Shown here piece after piece: positions 1 through 8,029 of a stretch of 35,694 nucleotides of DNA. This stretch comes from Paenibacillus forsythiae T98 (GTDB taxonomy: Bacteria; Bacillota; Bacilli; Paenibacillales; Paenibacillaceae). A model generated the notes under the pieces. That model did no database searches and had not been told where the DNA came from. It was given only the letters and a program-made list of their open reading frames with translations. The DNA lies in contig NZ_ASSC01000217.1 of NCBI RefSeq assembly GCF_000520735.1, positions 1 through 35,694 on the forward strand, written 5' to 3'. Each line of letters starts with the position of its first letter. Position 1 is the stretch's first letter. The translations under genes were made by a program, and so were the position numbers.

Positions 1-182
1 GCGAAGGAGGACAGCGCTCCCACATCAATGTCGCCGCAGGCCATGCCCCGGTTCAGCACGGAGGGCACCTCGCTGATCATCCGGACCGGAAAGGAGAGTG
101 CGGAAGGATCAAAGTTAAAAAAAACGGGCCATGAGTTGGTATAGCTGATTTTGCCGATTACGGCAGGGCCCCTCTTCATCAT
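1..182 (-). CDS. mqnA: Chorismate dehydratase MqnA, N-terminal part (cut by window edge)
   Basis: Only about 60 N-terminal residues are present; the rest lies beyond position 1. The segment begins MMKRGPAVIGKISYTNSWPV, and ISYTNxxPVF near the N-terminus is characteristic of the MqnA/MqnD family. MqnA dehydrates chorismate to 3-enolpyruvylbenzoate, the first step of the futalosine route to menaquinone. The first ATG (180-182) overlaps the ubiX stop in an ATGA junction, and a G-rich ribosome-binding site lies just upstream, so it is the last visible gene of the hepS-menG-ubiA-ubiX-mqnA run. MqnD is a related family, but the start and context favour MqnA. Confidence 0.85.
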   Translation of the reverse strand, partial: MMKRGPAVIGKISYTNSWPVFFNFDPSALSFPVRMISEVPSVLNRGMACGDIDVGALSSF

Positions 183-784
183 GAATCCCCCCATCTGCGG
201 AATAAGGCGTGATCCATACCGAAGCTGTCCAGCACCTTCCCGACCATAAAGTTGACCAGATCATCCATGCTGCGGGGTCCGAAATAAAAAGCCGGCATCG
301 CCGGAATGATGCGAACGCCGAGCCGGGACAGCTTCAGCATATTTTCCAAATGTATCGCATGCAGCGGAGTCTCCCTGGGGACAAGCACAAGCGGCCGCCC
401 CTCCTTCAGCATCACATCCGCAGCGCGGGTCATCAAATTGTCGGAGGAGCCGCTGGCCACAGCCGACAGCGTGCCCATGGAACAGGGCATGATGATCATC
501 CCTTCCGTCCGGAAGGAGCCGCTCGCGATGGAAGCTCCGATATCGGCGACGGGGGGATAGCGCAGAGAACCGGGACGGCCCCTGAAATGATCGTTCAGAA
601 CGCCCTCCCGGTCCGAGACGTTCCAGCCCAGCTCTTCTTTCAGAACCCGCCAGCCCGCATTGCTGACAACGAGATGCACCGTAAGCCCAAGGGACAGCAG
701 CGTTTCGGTCAGGCGCACCCCGTAGATCGCGCCGCTGGCCCCCGTAATGCCGACTATAAAGCCCTTTGATTGTGAATTCCTCAT
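179..784 (-). CDS. ubiX: UbiX-family flavin prenyltransferase
   Basis: 201 residues, the normal size for UbiX. The N-terminus carries the flavin-binding signature GITGASGAIYG (about residues 12-22), followed by the SMGTLSAVASG segment and the conserved LVPRETPLH motif near residue 135. UbiX makes prenylated FMN, the cofactor of UbiD-type decarboxylases; in the futalosine pathway this would serve decarboxylation of prenylated dihydroxynaphthoate (inference). No ubiD gene is visible in the window. The start overlaps the ubiA stop by four bases (ATGA), which suggests translational coupling; its own Shine-Dalgarno is weak. Confidence 0.93.
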   Translation of the reverse strand: MRNSQSKGFIVGITGASGAIYGVRLTETLLSLGLTVHLVVSNAGWRVLKEELGWNVSDREGVLNDHFRGRPGSLRYPPVADIGASIASGSFRTEGMIIMPCSMGTLSAVASGSSDNLMTRAADVMLKEGRPLVLVPRETPLHAIHLENMLKLSRLGVRIIPAMPAFYFGPRSMDDLVNFMVGKVLDSFGMDHALFRRWGDS

Positions 785-1656
785 TTGCTCAACTGCACCA
801 CCAGGTCGATCAAGGTAAAAGAGAATACGACGATGCTGAGCACGCCGTTCATCGTGAAGAACGCCGTTTGCAAACGGCTCAGATCATTCGGAGAAACGAT
901 GTGATGCTCATAGAACAGAATCACGTAAGCGATCAGCATGCCGGCCATATACCACCAGCTCAGGTGAGCCATGAACAGCAACGATATGAAGCCGATGCCG
1001 GTCAAGATATGAAACACCTTGGCGATCCTGAGCGCGCCCGCAACACCGAACCGGACCGGAATGGAATGCAGTCCTTCCTTCTTGTCGAACTCCACATCCT
1101 GGCAGGAGTAAATCACGTCAAATCCGGCCGTCCAGAACATGATGGTGAAATAAAATACCATGGCGGTCCAGTCCACCTTGCCAGTGACCGCGACCCATCC
1201 CCCCAGCGGGGCCAGCGCAATCGTAAGCCCCAGTATCAGGTGGCAAGCCCAAGTGAAACGCTTCGTAAATGAGTAGAACACCAGCAGAAACACCGCAATC
1301 GGCAGCAGTTTCGCTGACAGCGGATTCAGCTTGAACGCCGCCCAGAACAGCAGGAAGAAGGAAAAGGCGACAAAAACGATCACTTCCCCCGCCTTCAGCA
1401 ATCCCGCAGGAATCGCTCTGCCCGCTGTCCGCGGATTCTTGGCGTCGCTTACGCGGTCAATCAACCGGTTCAGTCCCATCGCGGCGCTCCGGGCGCCGAA
1501 CATGGCGATGATGATCCAGCCGATGTCTCGCCAGGAAGGAAGCGAGCCGGACATAACCATCGAACCGAGCAAGGCCCCCATAAATGCAAACGGAAGAGCG
1601 AATAACGTATGTTCAAACTTGATCATTTGCAGAAAAATACTGATTTTCTTAAACAT
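781..1656 (-). CDS. mqnP: UbiA-family prenyltransferase, probable MqnP
   Basis: About 291 residues with many hydrophobic segments. Both aspartate-rich motifs of UbiA enzymes are visible: NRLIDRVSDAKNPRT near residue 70 and CQDVEFDKKEG near residue 190. They bind Mg-pyrophosphate of the polyprenyl donor. With mqnA and ubiX downstream the likely job is prenylation of 1,4-dihydroxy-6-naphthoate in the membrane. I chose the ATG at 1654-1656 (MFKKISIF...) because AAGGAG sits seven bases upstream; the ATG at 1660-1662 and a longer frame to 1677 have no usable site. The start lies eight bases inside menG, so the genes are coupled. A MenA role in the classical pathway is less likely given mqnA. Confidence 0.88.
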   Translation of the reverse strand: MFKKISIFLQMIKFEHTLFALPFAFMGALLGSMVMSGSLPSWRDIGWIIIAMFGARSAAMGLNRLIDRVSDAKNPRTAGRAIPAGLLKAGEVIVFVAFSFFLLFWAAFKLNPLSAKLLPIAVFLLVFYSFTKRFTWACHLILGLTIALAPLGGWVAVTGKVDWTAMVFYFTIMFWTAGFDVIYSCQDVEFDKKEGLHSIPVRFGVAGALRIAKVFHILTGIGFISLLFMAHLSWWYMAGMLIAYVILFYEHHIVSPNDLSRLQTAFFTMNGVLSIVVFSFTLIDLVVQLSK

Positions 1657-2395
1657 CCACATTCTCCTTGAGCCCAATGTGTAATGCCGCGATGCCTCCA
1701 GTCAAGGGGAAGGATTCCACGCGCTCCAGTCCGGTTTCACGGAAGATCCGCTCCAGCTGCTTTCGGTCCGGGAACAGCGCAAGCGATTCGGGGAGCCATC
1801 TGTATTGCTCGTAGCTCTTCGCGAACAGCTTGCCCAGCAGCGGCAGCATCCGTGTAAGATAGAAATAATAAATGCCTTTGAAAGGCTGTGCCGTAGGCTT
1901 GGACAACTCAAGGCAGACAACCATGCCTCCGGGCTTCACCACGCGCATCATTTCATGAAGCACCTGAACGGGATCGGGCACATTGCGCAGACCAAAGCCG
2001 ATGGTAGCGTAATCGAAGGAGCTGTCACCGAACGGAAGGCTCATTGCGTTGCCCTGTACAAGGGAAATCCGGTCGCCAAGCCCCCGCTGCTCCACCTTGC
2101 GGCGCCCGACGGCGAGCATGCCCTCGCTGAAATCGAGCCCTATGACGCCGCCGGTTCCGCTGCTCTCGGCCATCGCGATGCTCCAGTCGCAGGTACCGCA
2201 GCAGAGATCAACCGCGGTATCTCCTCGGCGCATGGCCATCTTGTCCATGGCAAACCGCCTCCAGGCCTTGTGGCGCCGGAAGCTCAGTATATCGTTCATC
2301 GTATCGTACTTTCCGGCGATTTTTTCAAATACGGAATGGACAAACTGTTCCTTCGGCTTGACTCCGTTATCGCCGGCAACTGTTGACTTGTTCAT
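1649..2395 (-). CDS. menG: Demethylmenaquinone methyltransferase MenG (UbiE family)
   Basis: 248 residues, class I SAM-dependent methyltransferase. The SAM-binding motif VDLCCGTCDWS (near residue 62) and the UbiE signature GFGLRNVPD (near residue 133) are present, as is the N-terminal VFEKIAGKYDTMNDILSF box. It performs the last step of menaquinone synthesis, C-methylation of demethylmenaquinone. It starts seven bases after the hepS stop; the GGGGAGG site lies rather far (about 12 bases) from the ATG. The order hepS-menG is the same as in B. subtilis, where hepT follows; here ubiA follows instead. Confidence 0.95.
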   Translation of the reverse strand: MNKSTVAGDNGVKPKEQFVHSVFEKIAGKYDTMNDILSFRRHKAWRRFAMDKMAMRRGDTAVDLCCGTCDWSIAMAESSGTGGVIGLDFSEGMLAVGRRKVEQRGLGDRISLVQGNAMSLPFGDSSFDYATIGFGLRNVPDPVQVLHEMMRVVKPGGMVVCLELSKPTAQPFKGIYYFYLTRMLPLLGKLFAKSYEQYRWLPESLALFPDRKQLERIFRETGLERVESFPLTGGIAALHIGLKENVDV

Positions 2396-2402
2396 GTATG
2401 AT

Positions 2403-3269
2403 CTATGCCTCCCCCGCCGCTTGTCCCGACATTTTGAGCTGCAAAAGGAAACGGTCCAGCGCCCCCCGAATCTCTCGGGTCAGGCTTTCGTCCCTGAGAT
2501 CCTGAAGGATCTTCTGGATGGAATCCATCGCCTGATGCAGCTTGTCCGTCAGCAGGGATTCGCATTTATATTTCATTTTCAGCTTCTTCCAGTCTTTAGG
2601 CGCAAGCTTTCGTTCCCGAAGCTGCCGTCTCTCCTCCTCGCTTGCCGCCTCCAGCAAATGCCAGTAGCAGTAGCCCCGCTGCGCTTCGACGGGCGAAGCT
2701 CCGCGCTTCAGCTCCAGCGCTATCGTCTCGCACCGGCTGAATTCATACAGCAGATTCTCCCACGCCTCGGCAAGAGGGCGGTCGATCAGGGGGGTGAAAG
2801 ACAGGAACAGCCGCATGTTCAGCTGCACCGCGGCCTGCAAATAAGCTTCAGCCGAAAGAATCATCTCTTTGGCCTTGATGAAGAGCTGCGCCTTAAGCAC
2901 ATTGAAATCGGCGATTGCCGCGCTCAAGGAACCGATGATCCCCACTTCCCCGCGCTTGGCCAATATATGATAAAACCAGCTGCTGAAATAATCTCCCGCC
3001 AGCACCTTCAGCTGCCGTGAACGCATATCCTTTTCCCCGGATGAGCCTTCAGCAAGATCAATCGACTCATGGGTATCCAGTCCGAGCTGAACAAGCACGG
3101 TAACGAGCGCGCACAGCTCCGCGTCGGGCGTCCGGGCGGCGCCATGATTCAGAAATATATATAACAATGATCCCCGGGCGTCCGGAAATGGCGGCAGATC
3201 CGTATGCCGCTGAATCATGTCGTAGTCCGTATAGGTTTTAGCAAGTTGCGGTATGCGGTACGGTTTCAT
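2403..3269 (-). CDS. hepS: Heptaprenyl diphosphate synthase component 1 (HepS)
   Basis: 288 residues, largely alpha-helical and rich in Leu/Glu/Lys. I assign it by family resemblance to the small, non-catalytic subunit of heptaprenyl diphosphate synthase, and by position directly upstream of menG and near mtrB, as in B. subtilis. It lacks the DDxxD motifs, as expected: these are in the partner HepT, which is not in the window and may lie past the left edge. The complex makes the C35 side chain of menaquinone. GGAGG lies five bases upstream of the ATG. It is the first gene of the menaquinone run, with an extended -10 promoter about 55 bases upstream. Confidence 0.82.
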   Translation of the reverse strand: MKPYRIPQLAKTYTDYDMIQRHTDLPPFPDARGSLLYIFLNHGAARTPDAELCALVTVLVQLGLDTHESIDLAEGSSGEKDMRSRQLKVLAGDYFSSWFYHILAKRGEVGIIGSLSAAIADFNVLKAQLFIKAKEMILSAEAYLQAAVQLNMRLFLSFTPLIDRPLAEAWENLLYEFSRCETIALELKRGASPVEAQRGYCYWHLLEAASEEERRQLRERKLAPKDWKKLKMKYKCESLLTDKLHQAMDSIQKILQDLRDESLTREIRGALDRFLLQLKMSGQAAGEA

Positions 3270-3323
3270 TTCAGCCTCCGAGCCAATAAAAAATTATGAC
3301 GATCATTGTTCACAATCTTGTCT

Positions 3324-3352
3324 ATTATAGCACATGTTTTTGGGTCACGCAC
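3324..3352 (-). promoter_or_regulatory. Probable vegetative promoter of the hepS-menG-mqn operon
   Basis: On the minus strand TGCTATAAT (3324-3332) is a perfect extended -10 element (TGn plus TATAAT). The -35 region is poor (GTGCGT at 17-base spacing), as is common for extended -10 promoters. It sits about 55 bases before the hepS start. Confidence 0.6.
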
Positions 3353-3390
3353 GACCAGGCAAGCGGTCGCCCAAAGTCTCTTAGTTACTT

Positions 3391-3945
3391 TTACCCGGAT
3401 GAGGGAGGAATGAATTGATTTTTCCAGAGGCTAGTTTCACTGACTCGAAAAGCCGCCTTGAGACGGCCTTGAAGCGGCAGATTGCCAGCCGTTTGCAGTT
3501 CCCTAAGCAGCTCGCCGGACAGCTCCTGCCGCCTGGCGTCCGCTGCCAGCAGCAGACGAGCCGTCCCGAGCCACTTATCCTCCGCTATGACTCTTAGCAT
3601 AACCTGATCGACATTTTCCGTATCCCGGAAAGCGAAGGAAAAGGCCAGGGCCATATCGGCATATACCTCCCCCGGCTCAAGCCTGCTGTCCGTTACTTTC
3701 AAATCCAGCGACAGCACTCCGTCCTTCCACCCTACGCTGCCGATGGACATCGAGAAAGGAAGACCTCCCACCTCATCCACCAAATTGGCGTCGCCAAGAA
3801 CGATGCCTTCTCCGGCTGACGAGAGAGTCTCCACCGTCCTGTGTTCGCCCGGCGGGGAGGAATGAAGCCTCTCTATCTGCGGAAGCAAAGCGGCGGAAAC
3901 CGCCGTGAGCAGCATCGCCGCTCCAATCCACCAGGTCCGGTTCAT
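3391..3945 (-). CDS. Unknown protein with one N-terminal membrane segment
   Basis: 184 residues. Residues 5-22 form a hydrophobic segment (signal anchor or uncleaved signal peptide; no lipobox cysteine), so most of the chain is probably outside the membrane. The remainder is a mixed sequence with no catalytic motif I recognise. A clear G-rich ribosome-binding site precedes the ATG. It stands between mtrB and hepS; a terminator closes mtrB just upstream, so it has its own promoter or depends on read-through. I do not know its family. Confidence 0.7.
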   Translation of the reverse strand: MNRTWWIGAAMLLTAVSAALLPQIERLHSSPPGEHRTVETLSSAGEGIVLGDANLVDEVGGLPFSMSIGSVGWKDGVLSLDLKVTDSRLEPGEVYADMALAFSFAFRDTENVDQVMLRVIAEDKWLGTARLLLAADARRQELSGELLRELQTAGNLPLQGRLKAAFRVSETSLWKNQFIPPSSG

Positions 3946-4028
3946 CCTTCATCCCCCTTTACGCCTTGAAGCATTGTCCGCGCACAGAAGACCTGAAACA
4001 AGCGTGAAACCTATACTTTTTTATATGC

Positions 4029-4052
4029 AAAAAAAAGCAGGCTATGCCTGCT
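4029..4052 (-). terminator. Intrinsic terminator after mtrB
   Basis: Perfect 7-bp stem AGCAGGC/GCCTGCT with a three-base loop, followed on the minus strand by seven T (plus-strand A run 4029-4035). It begins four bases after the mtrB stop. Confidence 0.9.
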
Positions 4053-4055
4053 GGT

Positions 4056-4304
4056 TTAAATGCCGCTCTCCAATTGTCCGTGCTTGGTCATAATCTCCGC
4101 CTTGCCGCGGATTTTCATCGCCGAGGTGTGGTCGGTAAACTGCACAATCAGCACCTCACCCTTGTCGAGCTTCTCGGTATGGTGAAAGCGGGTATCCAGA
4201 CCTCTCGTCAGTCCCATCACCTGCACGCCGTTCTCTTTGGCCTTGATAACGATATAATCGCTCTCCGGCGCATCCGGCGAACCTGTATTCTTGCTCTCGC
4301 TCAT
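4056..4304 (-). CDS. mtrB: trp RNA-binding attenuation protein (TRAP)
   Basis: 82 residues, close to the usual 75, with an N-terminal extension of about eight residues relative to B. subtilis. The core from YIVIKA through [12 protein letters not shown] to [12 protein letters not shown] matches TRAP. The three RNA-binding residues are kept: Lys45, Lys64 and Arg66 correspond to Lys37, Lys56 and Arg58. TRAP forms an 11-subunit ring that, when loaded with tryptophan, binds G/UAG repeats in trp leader RNA and causes termination. In B. subtilis folE (mtrA) precedes it; here hbs does, with no folE. A terminator lies 40 bases upstream, leaving little space for a separate promoter. Confidence 0.96.
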   Translation of the reverse strand: MSESKNTGSPDAPESDYIVIKAKENGVQVMGLTRGLDTRFHHTEKLDKGEVLIVQFTDHTSAMKIRGKAEIMTKHGQLESGI

Positions 4305-4343
4305 CGCTAATCCTCCCTTCCCTAACCAAACGTTCGCCGCTCT

Positions 4344-4374
4344 TAAAAATAAATGCCGCCTGAAAGGGCGGCAT
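4344..4374 (-). terminator. Terminator between hbs and mtrB
   Basis: 8-bp stem ATGCCGCC/GGCGGCAT with a six-base loop, followed on the minus strand by TTATTTTTAAG. Only about 40 bases separate it from the mtrB start, so mtrB may depend on partial read-through. Confidence 0.85.
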
Positions 4375-4416
4375 GTTGATGCAAGTCAGAATTATAGAAC
4401 CGATATGTAGAAATCT

Positions 4417-4689
4417 TTATTTAATTCCGTCCTTAAGCGCCTTGCCCGGTTTAAATGCCGGAACTTTGCTGGAAGGAATTTCGATTTCTTCACCGGTTTG
4501 CGGATTACGGCCTTTACGTGCGGAACGTTCGCGGACTTCGAAGTTGCCAAATCCGACCAGTTGTACTTTGTCACCGCTCTGCAACGCTTCCGTAATCGCT
4601 TCGAATACGGCGTCTACCGCTTTGGTAACATCTTTCTTGGGAAGTTCGGTTGCTTCCGTCACTTGATTGATCAAATCAGATTTATTCAT
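4417..4689 (-). CDS. hbs: DNA-binding protein HU
   Basis: 90 residues, the exact size of bacterial HU. It begins [10 protein letters not shown], has the helical dimerisation half, then [21 protein letters not shown], which forms the beta-arm entering the minor groove, and ends in the conserved [12 protein letters not shown] is the abundant, essential nucleoid protein of Bacillales. GGAGGTGA six bases upstream of the ATG is a near-perfect ribosome-binding site, fitting high expression. Neighbours spoIVA upstream and mtrB downstream match the B. subtilis map. Confidence 0.97.
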   Translation of the reverse strand: MNKSDLINQVTEATELPKKDVTKAVDAVFEAITEALQSGDKVQLVGFGNFEVRERSARKGRNPQTGEEIEIPSSKVPAFKPGKALKDGIK

Positions 4690-4748
4690 TTCTTCTCACC
4701 TCCCTGGCAAGTTCTCCGTTATTGTTCACTGTTTCCGTTTCAACGCAA

Positions 4749-4776
4749 AATATACATGATTATTTCGTAAAATGAA
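4749..4776 (-). promoter_or_regulatory. Candidate promoter of hbs
   Basis: Minus strand TTCATT, 16-base spacer, TATATT, about 60 bases before the hbs start in the region between the spoIVA terminator and hbs. The -35 match is only partial. Confidence 0.4.
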
Positions 4777-4898
4777 ACATTGCCGGCATCTTTCCCCGGA
4801 TGCGCAACAAATTTATAGTAATACAGGCCATCCATAATTTCAAGGCGTTCCTCAAAAAACAAGCTGAAATGATTTCCTGCGCCTTTCGAACCGCAAGC

Positions 4899-4931
4899 AA
4901 AAAGGAGCGGACCTCGCGTCCGCTCCTTTTT
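4899..4931 (-). terminator. Strong terminator after spoIVA
   Basis: GGAGCGGA/TCCGCTCC stem extended by five A-T pairs on each side (AAAAA...TTTTT), seven-base loop. It lies about 30 bases after the spoIVA stop and could work in either direction. Confidence 0.9.
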
Positions 4932-4958
4932 CTTACGTTCTTACTGCATCCGCGCGCC

Positions 4959-6437
4959 TTACAAGATAATGGCAATCAGCCCGCCGGAGCCTTCGTTGAT
5001 GATACGGCCCAGCGTCTCCTGCAGCTTGTAGCGGGCATTGTCCGGCATCATGGCGATCTTGCCCTGAATGCCTTCCCGGACAATGCTGTGCAGCGACCGG
5101 CCGAAAATATCCGACTCCCAGATTTTGATCGGGTCTTTCTCGAAGTCCTGCATCAGGTAGCGGACAAGCTCCTCGCTCTGCTTCTCTGTGCCGATGATCG
5201 GAGAAAATTCCGATTCGACATCGACACGGATCATGTGGATCGACGGCGCCGTCGCTTTTAATCTCACCCCGAAGCGCGTCCCCTGGCGGATCAGCTCCGG
5301 CTCGTCGAGCGCCATCTCGGCCAGGGAAGGCGCGGCGATGCCGTAGCCGGTCGTCTTGACCATTTCAAGCGCTTCCGCGAACCGGTCGTATTCCCGCTTG
5401 GCATGGGAGAATTCCTGCATCAGCTGCAGCAGATGGTCCTTGCCGCGGATCTCGACGCCGACGACTTCCATCAGCACCTGGTCGTACAGCTCTTCAGGCG
5501 CGTACAGATCAATTTCCGCGACGCCCTGGCCCATATTCATGCCGCTGAGTCCGGCCCTGTCGATAAAATCATATTCGCCAAATTGGGAAACCAGCCGGTC
5601 AACGTCGCGCAGACGGCGGATATCCTTGACGGTGTCGCGCACGGAGTTCTCGTAATTGCTGCGCAGCCAGTGAGTCTCGGGAAGCACCATCACCCAGCTC
5701 GGCAGATTGACATTTACTTCATGCACCGGGAATTCATACAATACCTCACGCAGCACCCCGGTGACATCATCCTCGGACATCGTGGCCGCGCTGAGCGTCA
5801 TGACCGGAATATCGTATTTGGCGGCCAGCTCGCTGCGAAGCTGCTGAGTCTCCTCGCTCTTGGGGCGTGTGGAGTTGATGACAACCACGAACGGCTTGCC
5901 GACCTCCTTAAGTTCGGCGATGACCCGTTCTTCCGAATCCACATACGAGCTGCGCGGAATTTCCGCAACGGTGCCGTCCGTGGTGACGACGACTCCAAGC
6001 GTCGAATGCTCCTGAATGACTTTGCGGGTGCCGATTTCGGCCGCCTCCTGAAAAGGAATCGGCTCTTCGAACCATGGAGTGGAGATCATCCGTGGACCGT
6101 TCTCATCCTCATAGCCCTTGGCGCCATCGACCGCGTAGCCGACGCAATCCACAAGCCTGACATTGACCTCCAGCCCCTCAGCAACCTTGATCTGAACCGC
6201 GTTGTTCGGCACGAACTTGGGCTCGGTCGTCATAATCGTCTTGCCCGCCGCGCTCTGCGGAAGCTCATCCACAGCGCGCACGCGGTCCGCCTCGCTCGTT
6301 ATGTTGGGAAGCACGATCGTTTCCATAAACCGTTTGATAAATGTTGATTTCCCCGTGCGGACCGCGCCGACGACTCCCAGATAGATGTCCCCGCCGGTAC
6401 GTTCGGCAATGTCCTTGAAAATATCCACTTTTTCCAA
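4959..6437 (-). CDS. spoIVA: Stage IV sporulation protein A, spore coat morphogenetic ATPase
   Basis: 492 residues from a TTG start, exactly the B. subtilis length. I chose TTG at 6435-6437 (M/LEKVDIFKDIAERTGG) because AGGAGGGG lies seven bases upstream and family members begin MEKVDIF; the open frame upstream to 6740 is not supported. The Walker A motif GAVRTGKST (near residue 30) and the LVDCVGY segment mark the TRAFAC-like ATPase domain; the C-terminus GGLIAIIL is the conserved end needed for SpoVM/forespore membrane anchoring. SpoIVA polymerises around the forespore to form the coat basement. Expression should be sigma-E dependent in the mother cell. Confidence 0.98.
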   Translation of the reverse strand: MEKVDIFKDIAERTGGDIYLGVVGAVRTGKSTFIKRFMETIVLPNITSEADRVRAVDELPQSAAGKTIMTTEPKFVPNNAVQIKVAEGLEVNVRLVDCVGYAVDGAKGYEDENGPRMISTPWFEEPIPFQEAAEIGTRKVIQEHSTLGVVVTTDGTVAEIPRSSYVDSEERVIAELKEVGKPFVVVINSTRPKSEETQQLRSELAAKYDIPVMTLSAATMSEDDVTGVLREVLYEFPVHEVNVNLPSWVMVLPETHWLRSNYENSVRDTVKDIRRLRDVDRLVSQFGEYDFIDRAGLSGMNMGQGVAEIDLYAPEELYDQVLMEVVGVEIRGKDHLLQLMQEFSHAKREYDRFAEALEMVKTTGYGIAAPSLAEMALDEPELIRQGTRFGVRLKATAPSIHMIRVDVESEFSPIIGTEKQSEELVRYLMQDFEKDPIKIWESDIFGRSLHSIVREGIQGKIAMMPDNARYKLQETLGRIINEGSGGLIAIIL

Positions 6438-6812
6438 AAGAGATCCCCTCCTCATATACTTCCGAAGAAAAAATGCCTGAAGAGCATCGACTTCGCGCTT
6501 GCCGCCGGTGTTCATCGCCTTCAAGGCACGAACCGGACGTTGCACGGCCCGGCTGAAGCTTGGTCCGCAAGATCCGCAAGCTTTGCCGCGCGGTGAACTC
6601 CGAACGCTCGGACATGCATTTGGACTAGTATCATCATATGTACCCGCTGCGGATTTATGACCGGCTTTCACGCAAATTAAAGGGTTGCCTCTCATGAGGA
6701 CACGGCAGGCGCTGCTTGCGCCCGGAAGCTTTCTCATCATATTTATGAGCAGGCCGCCTGAAGTAGAACTTCTACGGCCAGTTGCCGGACCAACCGCAAA
6801 TTATGGGCAGAC
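6438..6812. other. Long untranslated region upstream of spoIVA
   Basis: No convincing gene on either strand. It holds the spoIVA ribosome-binding site and a weak sigma-E-like promoter candidate (6633-6660), which would give a leader of about 190 bases. The part near 6525-6615 has AAGCTT flanking a GATCCGC/GGTCCGC near-repeat. Codon-like open frames here are incidental. Confidence 0.5.
6633..6660 (-). promoter_or_regulatory. Weak sigma-E-like promoter candidate for spoIVA
   Basis: Minus strand TCATAAA, 13-base spacer, CATATGAT. This resembles the sigma-E consensus (KMATATT and CATACAHT) but the spacer is one base short and both boxes are imperfect. It is offered because spoIVA is a sigma-E gene in B. 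subtilis. Confidence 0.3.
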
Positions 6813-6843
6813 AAAAAAGACAGTTATCCCACGGACAACCGCC
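6813..6843 (-). terminator. Terminator after the lipoprotein gene
   Basis: On the minus strand GGCGGTTGTCC pairs over 11 positions (three G-U) with GGATAACTGTC across a GTG loop, followed by six T. It lies about 37 bases past the stop at 6880. Confidence 0.8.
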
Positions 6844-6879
6844 TTTCTTATAAAAGCACGTATTTTCTGCTGCCGCCCC

Positions 6880-7620
6880 TTATCCTTCAGATGGAGCGCG
6901 GGGAACCGGCTCGCCGCCGGCCCAATAATAAGGAAGTGATTTGACCGGGACGAACCAGGAATTTTGCAGAAGCAGGTCGCGCAGATCCTCCTCCGGAGCA
7001 GGCTGCTCTCCCTCCCGGTCTATCACAGATATAATGTCAAAGGCGTAATCCGCGTATACAGAGCCGGTCTTATCCATAATAAAATCCAGGGCCTGACCGG
7101 AGTATACGCTTCTCAGCTTGAACCTTTCCGTCCCGGCCTTCTTGCCGTCAACCCTGTACAGACCGGGATACCGCTCTTCGGCTGCGGGCAGCTCGCCGCC
7201 ATGGGCCGTACGGTACAGCTTCACCTTCCGCTCTACATCGTTCACAGCCTGAACGGTAACGAGATCCATCAGCTTAACGGTCGGATTCCGCTCCTCATCC
7301 AGCAGCAAGAAGCAGGCGCTGCCCCCTTTTTCAAAAGCGGTTGCCGGAATATCATCCAGATACCCCATCTTGTTCAGCTTATCCAGATCAATCCGGAACT
7401 TCTCGAACCTTGGCGTCGCCCTGTCGGCATTCAGGATCGGAAGCAGGCCCTTCTCCTTATAATAATCGTCAACAGCGGACTGCACCCGCTTCACACTTTC
7501 ACGGTAGCTAGCCGCAGTCCCGCCTTCCTCTCTGCCTGCATACAGGCATCCGGACAGAACAAGAGCAAGGAACAGAATACTTAACGCAGCCGTGGCGCGC
7601 AGAGGCGGCACACTTACCAC
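6880..7620 (-). CDS. Predicted lipoprotein of unknown function
   Basis: 246 residues from a GTG start with AGGAGG seven bases upstream. The N-terminus is a lipoprotein signal: hydrophobic stretch to residue 23 ending LVLSGC, so the mature protein is probably anchored to the outer face of the membrane. The remainder has repeated charged and aromatic segments (YYKEKGLLPIL, RTAHGGELP, YPGLYRVDG) that suggest two similar alpha/beta units, but I cannot name the family. It overlaps the end of the ferredoxin gene by seven bases, so the two are cotranscribed. Confidence 0.78.
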   Translation of the reverse strand: MVSVPPLRATAALSILFLALVLSGCLYAGREEGGTAASYRESVKRVQSAVDDYYKEKGLLPILNADRATPRFEKFRIDLDKLNKMGYLDDIPATAFEKGGSACFLLLDEERNPTVKLMDLVTVQAVNDVERKVKLYRTAHGGELPAAEERYPGLYRVDGKKAGTERFKLRSVYSGQALDFIMDKTGSVYADYAFDIISVIDREGEQPAPEEDLRDLLLQNSWFVPVKSLPYYWAGGEPVPRAPSEG

Positions 7621-7982
7621 AATTCATCCTCCTGGCCGCGCCGCGCCTCTTCCAGCCTGCGCCGTACGGCCGCTTTCAGAGGGTCCTCGGGCACGGTCAC
7701 ACGGACGTCGCCCCGCACAATGGCCTGACAGGCCAGGCGGACGCCATCATTCAGCTGGCTTCCCAGCTTGCGGCGTTCAATATCGCCAGGAGGGTTCACC
7801 GCTCCTAAAGTCTCTTCCTCAATCTTGACCTTGCACATCAGGCACCCGGCTTTCCCGTCGCAGCGGGTAGCTATTTTTACGCCCGCCTTACGCGCCGCCT
7901 GCAGCAGCGACACGCCTGGGGCAATTTCAGTCTGCCGACCCTCCGGCAAAAAGACGATCTTATTTCCACTATGCGGCTTCAT
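7614..7982 (-). CDS. [2Fe-2S] ferredoxin-like protein
   Basis: 122 residues. Cys41, Cys47, Cys50 and Cys85 form the pattern C-x5-C-x2-C...C of adrenodoxin-type [2Fe-2S] ferredoxins, embedded in a beta-grasp-like sequence (LLQAARKAGVKIATRCDG...). After the domain there is a basic and acidic tail of about 25 residues. It probably carries electrons for an unidentified enzyme; nothing in the operon names the partner. It overlaps the lipoprotein gene downstream and follows the nucleotidyltransferase-like gene by about 47 bases. The AGGAGG site is about 12 bases from the ATG, a little far. Confidence 0.85.
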   Translation of the reverse strand: MKPHSGNKIVFLPEGRQTEIAPGVSLLQAARKAGVKIATRCDGKAGCLMCKVKIEEETLGAVNPPGDIERRKLGSQLNDGVRLACQAIVRGDVRVTVPEDPLKAAVRRRLEEARRGQEDELW

Positions 7983-8029
7983 TGATGCCGTTATCCTCCT
8001 CTTGGCGTTTCAAAATAAGGTCAGCGCGA

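Noticed and set aside
5403-6347. 314-codon plus-strand frame in spoIVA
   Set aside because: Antisense shadow; spoIVA is conserved along its whole length.
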